Counted from the stretch's first letter, positions 1 through 11,460 are shown. The stretch: 64,000 nt of DNA from Sinotaia quadrata (GCA_028829895.1 CM054181.1:8172001-8236000), one strand, 5' to 3'. Program-made: numbers and translations. The notes: a model not told the origin generated them from the sequence alone.

Positions 1-382
1 TAGTATATTGTTAGTAGTCTTGGTAGTAGTGCCAGTAAACAGTCCATAGAAATAAATCTTTCATTCATAGTATATTGTTAGTAGTCTTGGTAGTAGTGCC
101 AGTAAACAGTCCATAGAAATAAATCTTTCATTCATAGTATATTGTTAGTAGTCTTGGTACTAGTGCCAGTAAACAGTCCATAGAAATAAATCTTTCATTC
201 ATAGTATATTGTTAGTAGTCTTGGTAGTAGTGCCAGTAAACAGTCCATAGAAATAAATCTTTCATTCATAGTATATTGTTAGTAGTCTTGGTACTAGTGC
301 CAGTAAACAGTCCATAGAAATAAATCTTTCATTCATAGTATATTGTTAGTAGTCTTGGTAGTAGTGCCAGTAAACAGTCCAT
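1..382. repeat. 67-bp minisatellite, cut by window start
   Basis: Copies begin at 1, 68, 135, 202, 269 and 336, each carrying the word tagtatattgttagtagtc; the last is partial. Copies 3 and 5 read ggtactag where the others read ggtagtag. The array is already in phase at base 1, so it probably extends to the left of the window. Confidence 0.95.
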
Positions 383-420
383 GTATAGGTCTAACCGCTT
401 ACCGTTGCTAGTATCAAGCG

Positions 421-543
421 GTCTTCGTAATAGTCTTTGTAACGTTTCTTGTAACAAACAGTTTTCGTAATAGTCTTTGTAACGTTTCTTGTAACAAACA
501 GTTTTCGTAATAGTCTTTGTAACGTATCTTGTAACAAACAGTT
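421..543. repeat. 40-bp minisatellite, 3 copies
   Basis: The word cgtaatagtctttgtaacg recurs at 426, 466 and 506. Only a few substitutions separate copies. The short frames on the minus strand here are repeat translations. Confidence 0.93.
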
Positions 544-610
544 CAGTGCGTTGGTAATATTTACTTCTAGTAACAAATACTTCATATAATGAATATTGCT
601 TCAAATAAAA

Positions 611-1169
611 CATTATAACTTATTGTATGCTGTTATAACATTATAACTTATTGTAAGCAGTTATAACATTATAACTTATTGTAAGCTGTTAAAACATTAT
701 AACTTATTGTAAGCAGTTATAACATTATAACTTATTGTATGCTGTTATAACATTATAACTTATTGTAAGCAGTTATAACATTATAACTTATTGTAAGCTG
801 TTATAACATTATAACTTATTGTAAGCAGTTATAACATTATAACTTATTGTATGCTGTTATAACATTATAACTTATTGTAAGCAGTTATAACATTATAACC
901 TATTGTAAGCTGTTATAACATTATAACTTATTTTAAGCAGTTATAACATTATAACTTATTGTAAGCAGTTATAACATTATAACTTATTGTAAGCTGTTAT
1001 AACATTATAACTTATTTTAAGCAGTTATAACATTATAACTTATTGTAAGCAGTTATAACATTATAACTTATTGTAAGCTGTTATAACATTATAACTTATT
1101 TTAAGCAGTTATAACATTATAACTTATTGTAAGCAGTTATAACATTATAACTTATTGTTTGCTGTTATA
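611..1169. repeat. 28-bp minisatellite with higher-order structure
   Basis: Twenty monomers starting cattataacttatt follow each other every 28 bp from 611 to 1143. They fall into four variants by their tail: A tatgctg, B taagcag, C taagctg, D with ttttaagcag. The order is ABCB ABCB ABC DBC DBC DBA', so the higher-order period changes from 112 bp to 84 bp within the array. Confidence 0.95.
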
Positions 1170-1282
1170 CTAAACAATTCCACGCGCTCTTGATTGCTAG
1201 GTAGAAATGGTTCATGCTTTGTGTATAGTTAATATTGTACAGTCTACATAGGTAACATTGGTTGCTAGTAACGAGAAAATGT

Positions 1283-1539
1283 AAGTAATGTTTAGCTGAC
1301 TGCTAATAACAATCAGTCTTTAACATAAGTAATGTTTAGCTGACTGCTAATAACAATCAGTCTTTAACATAAGTAATGTTTAGCTGACTGCTAATAACAA
1401 TCAGTCTTTAACATAAGTAATGTTTAGCTGACTGCTAATAACAATCAGTCTTTAACATAAGTAATGTTTAGCTGACTGCTAATAACAATCAGTCTTTAAC
1501 ATAAGTAATGTTTAGCTGACTGCTAATAACAATCAGTCG
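1283..1539. repeat. 44-bp minisatellite, about 6 copies
   Basis: aagtaatgtttagctgactg recurs at 1283, 1327, 1371, 1415, 1459 and 1503 with almost no divergence, which suggests recent amplification or homogenisation. Confidence 0.95.
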
Positions 1540-1552
1540 CTGCAACTCTTTA

Positions 1553-1930
1553 ACTAGCAACAAATAGTCAGTGCAATGCGTATTGCTAATAACAAATAAT
1601 CCATGGAATGTTTCACTTAAAACAACAAATAGTCAGTGCAATGCGTATTGCTAGTAACAAATAATCCATGGAATATTTCACTGATAGCAATCAGCCAATG
1701 CAATGCTTATTGCTAGTAAAAAAAAGAGAAAAGAGTTCATGCAATATTTACTGAGTAACAAGCAATCCATATAATGTTTGCTTCTGTAAAATATTTCCCA
1801 TGCAATGTTCACTGCTGGTAACAGTCCATGCAATGTTTACTGCTGGTAACAAATAGTTCATGCAACGTCCACTGCTGGTAATAGCCTACGCAGTGTTCCC
1901 TTCTGGTTACAAATTGTTCACTCTTAGTGC
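1553..1930. repeat. Decayed 65-bp and shorter repeats
   Basis: Two good 65-bp copies (caaatagtcagtgcaatgcg at 1561 and 1626) are followed by degenerate copies carrying variants of ccatgcaatgtttactgctg up to about 1910. Motifs such as ctagtaacaaat are shared with the neighbouring arrays, so this looks like an older edge of the same family. Confidence 0.75.
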
Positions 1931-2861
1931 TGAAAACCTGATAAAGTCTACTTGTAGCTATTGTTAAACAGCCTGTGCTTGGCGTCACTGGGTCACAATG
2001 GGGGCAGTGTGTGTGGAACTCACGGTTTCAAAGCAGGTCTGTTAAATAACAAGTGACACGACGAGCGATGAATATTACCGCTGCACTGCGGACTCGCCCA
2101 CAATATTAACACAATTAGGAGACAAGATACATTTTAAAAATAACGTTTTTATTCCTTAAATGAAAATCTGTTGCGAGGCTTGCTAACAAAGCTTCGTCGA
2201 TTAAAAAAAAAAAAAAAACACCTCCAAACAATTAAGTCTGGCTACGCATTTGTATGTTTCATAACAGTTTAATTAATTTTCAGCCTCAATCCCCACCGCT
2301 CTTAGGAGAGACATTTTAGTCGTTGTGACTTCCAAGCGTTGGTTTTGTCTCGAAGTAAGTTTTGAAAAACTGAGTTCTGTATTTAAAAATACATCTCTCC
2401 ACCCCCACCCCAGTTCTTGTGCTGACAGTTGTACGGTGCACAGGCCTAATGTCTCCATGACACTTAGGGCCCAGATACTAGAACAAACAAACGGGGGCAG
2501 ATAAACGGACTTTCTACTACCAAGTGTTCGTGCGTTGTACACCGATCCGAGTCGCCCGCCCTTTTGCTTGGCGTTACAAAGATTAATTCATACAGAAGGC
2601 TGGGTAAACATTCCACAGAGCACGCTAATATGTGGTCATAAAGTGCACCCCACCCCAGATCTCTGACATACCCACACCTCCACCCACTCCGAGAAGGAAG
2701 CAAGAAGGAAATGGACGATTTGTAAAGGTGTCGAAATGAAAAAGTGATGGTTCGCGCAGAGGAATTTATTCGCACACAAAAACTTTGCAGTTAAGAAAGC
2801 GCGCCAGAATCAATTCTTTGTCCTTTTGGCGCTGAGCGTCGAGGGCGTTGGGAACTTGTGT
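1931..2861. other. Unique sequence, no feature identified
   Basis: Non-repetitive, more GC-rich than the arrays around it, with a 15-base A run near 2204-2218. Short open frames on the minus strand (2273-2542, 2464-2775) show no motif I recognise and overlap each other. No gene is called. Confidence 0.5.
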
Positions 2862-2939
2862 GGTTTAGATTTAGGTTTATGCGAGCAGTTGAACTCGTTT
2901 GGTTCAGATTTAGGTTTACGCGAGCAGTTGAACTCGTAA
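2862..2939. repeat. 39-bp direct duplication
   Basis: Two copies, at 2862 and 2901, share gcgagcagttgaactcgt and differ by a few substitutions. Confidence 0.9.
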
Positions 2940-4294
2940 GTCATTTGCATTGTCTAACATGACTAGTGTAACGCTAAAGATGTCAGCTGTGTCTTGCTCG
3001 GGCACTGCTTGATATGTCAGTCGTTCAGTGACCCTTAATAGCGCGTCTCTTCCCTCCCTCTTATCCCCCCAGCCCACCCCTTTTAAAAAAAATAATATCT
3101 TTGTTGTTTCGTTTCACTGATCTGTTATTCGCAAGTTTCTGCGGAAATTTTTAGTAGCCTATCAACGGCAGGCTGAGAATGTAGTTTTCTGTTGGACGTT
3201 ATCAAGACTGAAATATTTCATATTTTCTATTAAAATATTAAGTTTTGGTATTTTTGTCGTCATGTAGAAAGCAGTCATGAGATCCACTAGCGCGAAAGCT
3301 GTTTTTAGATTTTATTTTATTTGTTTGCTCACGTTTTGTTTTCATGACTGGCCTGAAAGCTGTTAGAACATTTCTGTGATTTGTCCGATACTAGCATCCA
3401 GATCTTCTTTGACAAAAGTTTGTATTTTGTAATTTCCCTGTACTGCCTAAATGTTTTACATATTTCTGCTGTTGGCTTCTAGATCTACTCTGGCATAATA
3501 TTTATTTCTCTGACTGCCTAAAAGTTGTTTCCTTTGCATATTTTTTTTTTTGTTGTCTCCCTTAGTTTCGTCGAATTTCCTCGGCTCAGTGTTACGCTAC
3601 GTGCCTGCCAAGGGTGCGCTTGGCAGGGGTTGGGTGGTGTTCCTCTCCAGAGGTTAAAAGGGGGAAATTTATCAAGTCGGGCTTGACAGCTCGCTAGGAT
3701 CGGCAATGGAGCTGACAGAATCAGTGGCAAGCAACCGAAAGAGCTACACTGTCGTAGTATGCACCGCCTCTTGGCTACCCGAACCTCAACAAGCGCTGAC
3801 TCTCGATTAATTTATGGTTGCTCCTGCGGTCTTTTCCTTCGGTAGGTTTCTGGGAGGACGGTTTCCAAGCCAGGTTGTAAAGCCCGAATGTATTTAAAGG
3901 CTTGTAAGATAAACGAGTTAGCTGCCTTGCAGACCCAGGCCTTGCACAACCCCTGATACGTACGGTTGTTGCGCTGAACTGGAAATCGACCAGTTCCGAG
4001 GTGTTACGACAAACAGTTCTCGTGGCTTGAGTACACACGGTTATCGTCAAGGATCGAATTGTACAGTTTGAGGCGTAGGGCGTTCAAATTCAGTCCCTTT
4101 TATTTGTTATTATGTACGATTTTATGTACGCGCAAGTTTTTGAATGCGATATAGTTCTCCGGTTCTTTTGGTGTTACCTGGCCGTTCTATACAACGTAGG
4201 ACACAGATATGCCACTGTTTCATGTTCGAACTTAATGGGATTTGACTTGCATATTAGGAAAACTATACCCTAGTTACGACTTGGATTGCGTATG
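2940..4294. other. Unique sequence, no feature identified
   Basis: Contains pyrimidine runs near 3050-3080 and a GC-richer patch at 3560-4060. Minus-strand frames at 3518-3730 and 3775-4050 are short and unrecognised. I see no splice-supported exon chain. Confidence 0.45.
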
Positions 4295-4676
4295 AAAGTT
4301 AACTTGTCTAGATGTGTCCACACTCTTGTCTAAAGTTAACTTGTCTAGATGAGTCCACAATGTTCTCTAAAGTTAACTTGTCTAGATATGTCTACACTCT
4401 TCTCTAAAGTTAACTTGTCTAGAAGAGTCCATATTCTAAAGTTTTGTCTAAATGTGTCCACATTCTTCTCTAAAGTTAACTTGTCTAGATGTGTCTACAC
4501 TCTTCTCTAAAGTTAACTTGTCTAGATGTGTCTACACTCTTCTCTAAAAGTTAACTTGTCTAGATGTGTCTACACTCTTCTCTAAAAGTTAACCTGTCTA
4601 GATGTGTCTACACTCTTCTCTAAAAGTTAACTTGTCTAGATGAGTCCACTCTTCTCTGCAGCTAACTTGTCTAGTT
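4295..4676. repeat. 37-bp minisatellite, about 10 copies
   Basis: aaagttaacttgtctagatg recurs from 4295 (then 4332, 4369 and onward). Units are 36-38 bp; one internal copy near 4435 is shortened and lacks the gttaac segment. Confidence 0.95.
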
Positions 4677-4962
4677 TGTGTTGGGTCTTCACATTCGGTT
4701 TGTAAAGTCTATGAAAACACCTAGCAGGTAGTTAATTTTAAGTATTTATAAGAAGTAGTAATTTTTTTTTTAACCTCCATACAAGTTAAAATGTTTATTT
4801 TATAAAGTAAACAACAAAGGTACTATGTGTTGACAACATGGTTTTGACTTACATTTTTATAACGTACAGCTGCCACACTCCTAAAGTGCCACGTGCCTTA
4901 CTGAAATGATGGTACTGCAGGCTGACTGCTCCTTACTGAAATGAGGGTATTTAGAGAATAAA

Positions 4963-5246
4963 TCCCGACACTAGAATGTTGCACACTGAGAACAAATCAC
5001 AACACTAGAGCGGTGTGTACTAATGACAGATCAAGACACTAGAGTGTTGTGTATTGAGTAAAAATCACGTCACTAAAGTGTTGCGTACTGACGACAGATC
5101 ACAACACTTGAATGTTGCGTACTGACGACAGATCACAACACTTGAAAGTTGCGTACTGACAACAGATCACGACACTTGAATGTTGCGTACTGACGACAGA
5201 TCACGACACTTGAATGTTGCATACTGACGACAGATCACGACACTAG
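4963..5246. repeat. 34-bp minisatellite, about 8 copies
   Basis: acacttgaatgttgcgtact recurs every 34 bp (for example 5104 and 5138). Left copies are diverged and right copies nearly identical. Confidence 0.93.
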
Positions 5247-5331
5247 GATATGGATTTGTGGGATTGATCACGCTTAAAAGATTTTAGGTAAAATATTTTT
5301 GTCTATCTGATTGAGCATCTGAGCACGAGCC

Positions 5332-5622
5332 TCACTCCTGTCCCGAAACTAAACCCACTCCTCTTCCGGCACTAAACCCACTCCTCTCTCGAAACTAAAC
5401 CCACTCCTATCCCGATACTAAACCCACTCCTCTTCCGGCACTAAACCCACCCTGTCCCGAAAATAAACCCACTCCTGTCCAGAAGCTAAACCCACCCCAG
5501 TCCGGAAACTAAACCCACTCCTGTCTCGAAACTAAACCCACTCCTCTCCCGATACTAAACCCACGTCCTCTTCCGACACTAAACCCACCCTGTCCGGAAA
5601 CTAAACCCACTCCTGTCCCGAA
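5332..5622. repeat. 23-bp minisatellite, about 12 copies
   Basis: actaaacccactcctgtccc and variants repeat every 23 bp, with some shortened units reading cccaccctgtcc. Confidence 0.93.
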
Positions 5623-6797
5623 TACAGTGGAATGCCTCTTCGCAGTGTCTAAGACTGATTCCCAGCCCACTCTCAGACCAACAGCGCAGTGCCTCCCTTG
5701 CTTGTTTAATTTAATTTTAATTTTTTTAAAGAAAGTACTTAATATGATTAGAGCATATGCATAATTGCAGATAATGTTATAATCACCCGAAGAGAGAAAT
5801 TGAATACAAAACTCCCACGGCTGAAACTCGGTTCATGTTGTCACGCCTTGAGTGAAATTGACTCCGGCCGGAAGCACTCTCTATAACCATCATCATCAGA
5901 CTCACATTTACGATATGACGTCATTGGTTTGAAACAGCTGACGTACGCGATGCTGCTGACGACACAACATTTTTCAGACACGAAGATTATCTCATTCCGA
6001 CTGTGTGTCGCTCTCTTTTTCTTCTCTAACAGGTACAAAAATAGCTCTTCAATGTAATCATGCTTCAGTGATGATAGCCTACTCCCACCCACCCACCCCA
6101 AAGTTGAATAAAGTGCCTACACACACGCAGAGTCTCCCTCTCCCCCCCACCCCGCTCACCCTTTTGCTCAGCAATGCTGACTGTCTCTCCCCTGCCCTTC
6201 AGACCCAACACCCAGCGCCAGAAGAGGCTGTGGCCGGTTGTAGTTGCAATCGCCTCTCCACCCCACTGTTGCTGGAAAGCTGCATGCTCCAGTGGTCTCC
6301 TCGCGACAAAACGCTGACGCATTGCATGCCTGGGCATCCATTCAGTCAACTCCCCCCCCCCCCCCTCACACTCCCGCTTATCCCCTATCGGATCTATGGC
6401 TCTTGGAGTTCATAGAGGCACTGTGCCGTGCGTTACATTTGCATTGCTCAATACTGACAAATTACCCAGACTTCCTGACGGTGAAGGGTACGTAAAGATG
6501 GGGGTGGATGGGGAAGAGAGAAAGGAAGGAAAAGAAGCAGCATTTGAAGAGTGCTGACCCCTATCCCTCATAACCCACACATGCATGTATGTGCTATCTG
6601 GGCGGATTGCCGTGTGGTCAAGAACTGCTTCCAGTGTTGGATATAATTATATATAATAGTGTATGTAGCGTTCGTCACACCGTGACCATCGTTCTGTGAA
6701 TGCTGTATCTTTCAATGAAGCGAGAAAGAAACTTTGACAGTTGTTCGCAAGGAACACATTAATGTCTGGAATAGAGTTCACGTTATAAGCCTTCTGT
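5623..6797. other. Unique sequence with poly-C run
   Basis: Holds an A/T-rich spacer, a palindromic CRE word tgacgtca at 5916-5923 next to an inverted CCAAT, and an uninterrupted C run near 6352-6365. Frames at 6005-6415 (+) and 6065-6349 (-) are proline/serine-rich low-complexity translations of C-rich sequence. Around 6600 the words gccgtgtggtcaagaa and gcttcc recall the start of tRNA-derived SINEs, but no full element follows. Confidence 0.4.
5916..5923. promoter_or_regulatory. Palindromic CRE word TGACGTCA
   Basis: Perfect 8-bp CREB/ATF-type palindrome followed directly by attgg, an inverted CCAAT. No gene is attached to it; function is inference only. Confidence 0.25.
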
Positions 6798-6885
6798 GTG
6801 TTTATTGTCTATGTAAGCCCGGGCGTGTTTATTGTCTATGTAAGCCCGGGTGTGTTTATTGTCTATGTAAGCCCGGGCGTGTCTG
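6798..6885. repeat. 27-bp minisatellite, 3 copies
   Basis: gtgtttattgtctatgtaag occurs at 6798, 6825 and 6852, each followed by a cccggg core. Confidence 0.93.
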
Positions 6886-6958
6886 TCTCAGACTGTAACT
6901 TGTTGTCCAAGATTATCTGTGTCAATTTATTGTCAAAATAATGCATCTTGCTCAATGG

Positions 6959-7107
6959 TGGATCACAAGCTTTAGATCATACATGGATATCAAACTTTAG
7001 ATCGCACATGGATCACAAACTTTAGACCATACATGGATCACAAACTTTAGATCACACATGGATCACAAACTGATCACACATGGATCACAAACTTTAGATC
7101 ACACATG
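6959..7107. repeat. 24-25-bp minisatellite, about 6 copies
   Basis: ggatcacaaactttagatca recurs with small indels; some copies lack the tttaga segment. Confidence 0.88.
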
Positions 7108-7852
7108 AATGAAAGAATGAACAACTTTGGTACAGGCGTAATATTCCCGTGTGATTCGATTCGCAAAATAAAATAAAACAATAAAAGAACAACCGAACTT
7201 CAAGACTACTGCGAATTTTAAAATCTAACGTCTTTCTAACTGACAAGTCCATCCTTACTTCATTTGTCAACTTGATATCCTAGTATGCCAATCTAAATGA
7301 CCTGTTCAGCTTTACACATTTCAAAACTTGATATTCCTATTTGTCCAAATTAACAGCCCTCATGTTGTGCATTCGCCAGATACCCGTATGTTACTATTTC
7401 TGTGAAAAGGTTCGTAACTAACTACATGGATTGTCTGCAAACTGCTTTCAAAGAATATAAAGATAGGATGTCTAACTTTGAGTATGAAAATTTGCTAGCA
7501 GTAGATTTCAATGATAATTTATTTATTAAATTATTTTTATAAATCGACATTTTGCTTTTAGATATATAGATAGATACACAGATAGATGTGTTCAGTAATA
7601 AATATGTATTTGATTTTTCTAAATGATATTGTTAATCCTGCAAATTGTAGATAGTAAATCCCAAATAATGTTAATTGTAAATCCTGCAAATTGCTAATTG
7701 TCATTTTCTTTCTAAGTTCTAATTAGTCAGATTGTTTAAATTATTTTGCACTTTAACAAATAATTTACTGGCGCGAGGTGATTAATTAATTATCGTTATT
7801 AAATAGTGAATTCGTATTGTCTGATTTTCCCGATAATACTGTTCGATTACTT
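7108..7852. other. AT-rich unique sequence
   Basis: No array and no open frame of note. A short gata-type run sits near 7560-7590. Nothing else seen. Confidence 0.5.
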
Positions 7853-8180
7853 CTACTGACAGCAAAGACGTTTGTCTGTTTTTCTACTGACAGCAATGAC
7901 GTTTGTCTATTTATCTACTGACAGCAAAGACGTTTGTCTATTTATCTACTGACAGCAATGACGTTTGTCTATTTATCTACTGACAGCAAAGACGTTTGTC
8001 TATTTATCTACTGACAGCAATGACGTTTGTCTATTTTTCTACTGACAACGATGACGTTTGTCTATTTTTCTACTGACAGCAATGACGTTTGTCTGTTTTT
8101 CTACTGACAGCAATGACGTTTGTCTATTTATCTACTGACAGCAATGACGTTTGTCTGTTTTTCTACTGAAGGTATTGACG
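7853..8180. repeat. 31-bp minisatellite, about 10 copies
   Basis: ctactgacagcaatgacgtt recurs every 31 bp (7853, 7884, 7915 and onward). Several copies alternate gcaaag and gcaatg. Confidence 0.95.
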
Positions 8181-9050
8181 ATTTGTTTGATATTTTAAAA
8201 AGACATTAATGACATTTGTTCTAATTTTCCTAATAATGCTACTGACCTTTTGTCTCATTTTCCTACCGATTTTCCAGTTTGATTATTTTTACTAACATTT
8301 ACTAACATTTTACTAACATTAGTCTATTTTCTTACTGATGTTTTATTTGATTATTTTCATGACATTTGGTTTATTTTTCAACTAATAGTAATGCTTTTTA
8401 ACGAATATCCTACTGCTATTAATAACACTGCGATTAATTTTCCTACTAATAATAGAAACATTGACTTTTCCTTGCTATTCCAATCGATATCAGTTTTGTT
8501 AGATTACCGACATTAATGAAGTTTGGTCTATTGTCCTATGACTTTTTCTTTGATTGTTTTTATTGATAGCTAGTCTATTGTCTTACTATTATTACTGATG
8601 ACGTTAAAGTACGCTCTTCATACTGACACTGACATTGACGGATTTGTTAACTGACATTAATGACTTAAGACTAATTTTCGTATTAATAAAGCTTGTCTGT
8701 TTTTCCTACTGACATTAATGACGTCCAAACAGATTTTTTCTATTGACACTTTTGCCTTATTTACTGGGATATTATTATTATCTTGTTTAATTTTCCTTTG
8801 ACATTGTTGACTTTTGTCTGGCTTACTAGGATATTATTGTCATCTCATTTGATTTTCCTATTGACATTATTGACTTTTGTCGGATTTACCAGGATATTAT
8901 TATCATATTGTTTGATTTTCCTATTGATATTATTGACTTTAGTTGAATTTTTCATTTGACATCATTACGTTTGATCTGATATTCCACTGATATCGTCAAC
9001 GTTTGACTGATTTTCCCCTTGACATTGACGTTTGAACGGATGCTAAATAC
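8181..9050. repeat. Decayed minisatellite related to the 31-bp array
   Basis: Words like ttttcctactgacattaatg, with many variants and irregular spacing, run for about 850 bp directly after the 31-bp array. I read it as the old, non-homogenised flank of that array. Copy boundaries are not reliable by eye. Confidence 0.6.
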
Positions 9051-9194
9051 ACTATATCCATTATATAATGACACAAGAAAATACGTTTTCTGTTAACAAA
9101 ATTTTCTGATAAAACTAATACTTCTAATAATTAATTTAATTAAAATTCACTCAGAGCAGATTTAAAGACATCTTTGAATTAGTAATTATTATAA

Positions 9195-9328
9195 GTAAGA
9201 CATTAGGCCAAAAATTATCTATTAACAGTAAGACATTAGGCTAAAAATTATCTATTAACAGTAAGACATTAGGCCAAAAATTATTTATTAACAGTATTAT
9301 ATTAGGCCCAAACTAATTTATTAACAGT
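9195..9328. repeat. 33-bp minisatellite, 4 copies
   Basis: gtaagacattaggccaaaaa at 9195, 9228 and 9261, and a diverged copy at 9294. Confidence 0.92.
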
Positions 9329-10019
9329 TTGATTCATTGAACAATATTTCTTTTTAATTAATTAGGTGACGTCATTCCTCGCTCTTGATTAATTAAAAAA
9401 TATATCATTATTATGTGGTTACTTAAATGACCGTTACTCTCACTCGTAAAATTTCTTGTCGCAAAGTCAAAACACACCATCCAACTAGTGAACACATGGA
9501 GACATGGAGGTGGTGTGGGTGAAGGGAGCGGTTCACTTGGTGTGGTCAGGAACTGAGAATATAGTGAGGGTGAAACTTCCTGTCCAGAGCTAGCCAGGGC
9601 CGAGAACATCGTAAGCTCTAGACAGGAAGTTGTAGAACAAACCTGTACTCACACATATTACACTGACATGAGGATGTAATCAATCGATCCCTCTTTTACC
9701 TGACAAATAATAATTTTGTTAAAATGTATTCAAACAATAAAAATGTTCAACAAACAAGATATATCCGCAGGCTGAAAAGTGTTTAATAATTTATGATAGA
9801 ATTTATTAGTAAAATATGTTTAACGCTTAATTGATATATTTTTAATGTTATCAGATGAAAGGCCTTTATTGATCTTGGCGCTCACTACAACATGAAGCCA
9901 TTAAAAAAAATATTAGTGCAGTTATGTATAATGGTACAGTGGCGTGCGTAATTAATATGTACTCTGTTCAATATAGAGACTTTATACCTCTATTATTATT
10001 TTAATAGTATATGCTATAG
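9329..10019. other. Unique sequence
   Basis: AT-rich, with one CRE word tgacgtca at 9367-9374 and an 83-codon minus-strand frame (9358-9609) of no recognisable family. No gene called. Confidence 0.45.
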
Positions 10020-10219
10020 CAGGGGTGCACAAACATTTTAGGCAGGAGGGCCAAATTTCCAATTGATAGTGCGTGGAGGGCCGCAAGTCAGAAAAAACAA
10101 CACAAATAATGTTTCTACATTCGTAATAATGTTAATATCCTAAAGTCCTCCGGGGGGTGGTGGTGGTGGCGGTGGGTGGGCACAGAGCCCTGTCTCGGGC
10201 CGCGGTTTGTGCAACCCTG
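10020..10219. mobile_element. Non-autonomous hAT-like MITE, 200 bp
   Basis: Starts caggggtgcacaaac and ends gtttgtgcaaccctg, imperfect terminal inverted repeats of about 15 bp. It is flanked by tgctatag (10012-10019) and tgctataa (10220-10227), an 8-bp target-site duplication with one mismatch, as expected for hAT transposition. It is far too short to encode a transposase. A second, shorter copy lies near 40.3 kb; this copy carries an extra ggtggtggtggt-type run before cacagagccctgtctcgg. Confidence 0.85.
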
Positions 10220-10227
10220 TGCTATAA

Positions 10228-10698
10228 CAACCGTAGTAACATTACATAAATGTGTGTAACTAATAGTATAGCAACTATAGTGACGCTGTAACAATGTGCT
10301 TCACAACAAGTGGGCAGATAATTCATTTATTTGCAACGTAAAATTGGTGCGTCACACACTGCAACAGCGTGAAATATGAAATCAAAATGAAACAAGCATA
10401 CGTCATAAAAATACTAGCCTTGAAACCAGCACTTTAAATGATATAGGTTGTTGTAATAATAATAGTCATGATAATAAAAGTCTATAGTCGCTAGTGTGAC
10501 CGACAAGACAATATTGTCTTAAAACACTCCGGCACTAAAAGACATCAAGACAAAGGCAAGGACAGGAATGTCAGATATTTGATCAGAAATGCAAAATCCG
10601 TGAAAAGTGAAAGCGGAAGTAGCAACAGTTCTAACGGGGAGGGTGGTAGTGGTGGTTAACTTGAAAAGATGACACCAGAAGTTGCGACCGGAAGGGTG

Positions 10699-10700
<2 letters not shown>
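10228..10700. other. Unique sequence
   Basis: No array and no credible frame. The minus-strand frame 10519-10848 runs through the GT microsatellite and translates it as a Thr-His run. Confidence 0.5.

Positions 10701-10758
<58 letters not shown>
10701..10758. repeat. (GT)29 microsatellite
   Basis: Uninterrupted dinucleotide tract. Confidence 0.98.
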
Positions 10759-10761
<3 letters not shown>

Positions 10762-10835
10762 CACTTGCAAACTTGATGCCAGAAGAGGAAAGTTGCACTG
10801 ATAAGCAGTCAGGTGACCACAGATCTGCTCATTAG

Positions 10836-11324
10836 CTATATGCCGCATTTTCCCGAAGTGATTGTGTCCTCCCTATGACCTTGAACTTTGTAGAATCCTG
10901 TAGGATTTTGAGACCAAGATCCCAAAGCAATTAAGCGACAAGTGACAGGGTTCGTGAAGAAAGTGATGATGACGATGACGACAATGATAATACTGTGGCA
11001 CTTTGAAGTCAGGAAAGACCCCTCAATATCTGCACAAATTTCGAAGATTTTAGCCGTCAGTACTTCCAACAAGACAGCAAAAATCATCGTTGCTGTTGTT
11101 CCAAATGATAGAAATATGAAAAAGAAAAAAAAATTGGTAAGTATGAAAAACATCGGGATCGGATTAGAAATCCGAGACAATGTCGTGAAATAGCAGAGAG
11201 GCAATAACAGTCGTAATGGGAGCACTGAGAAACATATCCCCTGACCTTCAAAGTGACCTAAATAAACTTCCAGACTTGCCCCACTGCTAAAAGTAGTAGC
11301 CCTTGGTGGTGCGCACATCCTCAT
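10836..11324 (-). other. Unassigned 162-codon open frame
   Basis: Non-repetitive frame beginning ATG AGG ATG on the minus strand. It has a hydrophobic, Phe-rich middle (near residues 60-80, built from a short T/A-rich stretch) and a Val/Ile-rich stretch near residues 110-120 translated from the gatgac tract. No domain is recognisable and an antisense frame of 83 codons overlaps it. I regard it as more likely a chance frame than a gene. Confidence 0.15.
10850..11000. repeat. Diverged duplicated module, copy A
   Basis: About 150 bp with ctgtaggattttgagaccaa, followed by a gatgatgacgatgacgacaa tract. It aligns in order and orientation with copy B at about 11,310-11,460, so the two are an old duplication separated by 0.3 kb. 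It is not a simple tandem array. Confidence 0.55.
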
Positions 11325-11460
11325 ATAACTCTGGACTTCCCAGAATCATGGTAGGATTCCGAAACCAAAGTTTACAACCAATTACTCGAAAGATAACAGA
11401 AATCGCGAGAGAAGAAGAAGGTGACGACGACGATGATGATAATAATACGCATCTTTCACC
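11310..11460. repeat. Diverged duplicated module, copy B
   Basis: Contains catggtaggattccgaaacc followed by gacgacgacgatgatgataa, matching copy A in order. On the minus strand both copies read W-x-x-N-P-T after an acidic/serine codon run, which could be a relic of a duplicated coding piece or chance from the shared DNA. Confidence 0.5.

Noticed and set aside
6005..6415. 136-codon proline-rich plus frame
   Set aside because: Low-complexity translation of C-rich DNA including a poly-C run; overlapping frames on both strands.
6590..6660. tRNA-derived SINE
   Set aside because: Only about 30 bp resemble a SINE head; no B box or tail follows.
10519..10848. Minus-strand Thr-His protein
   Set aside because: The core is the (GT)29 microsatellite translated.
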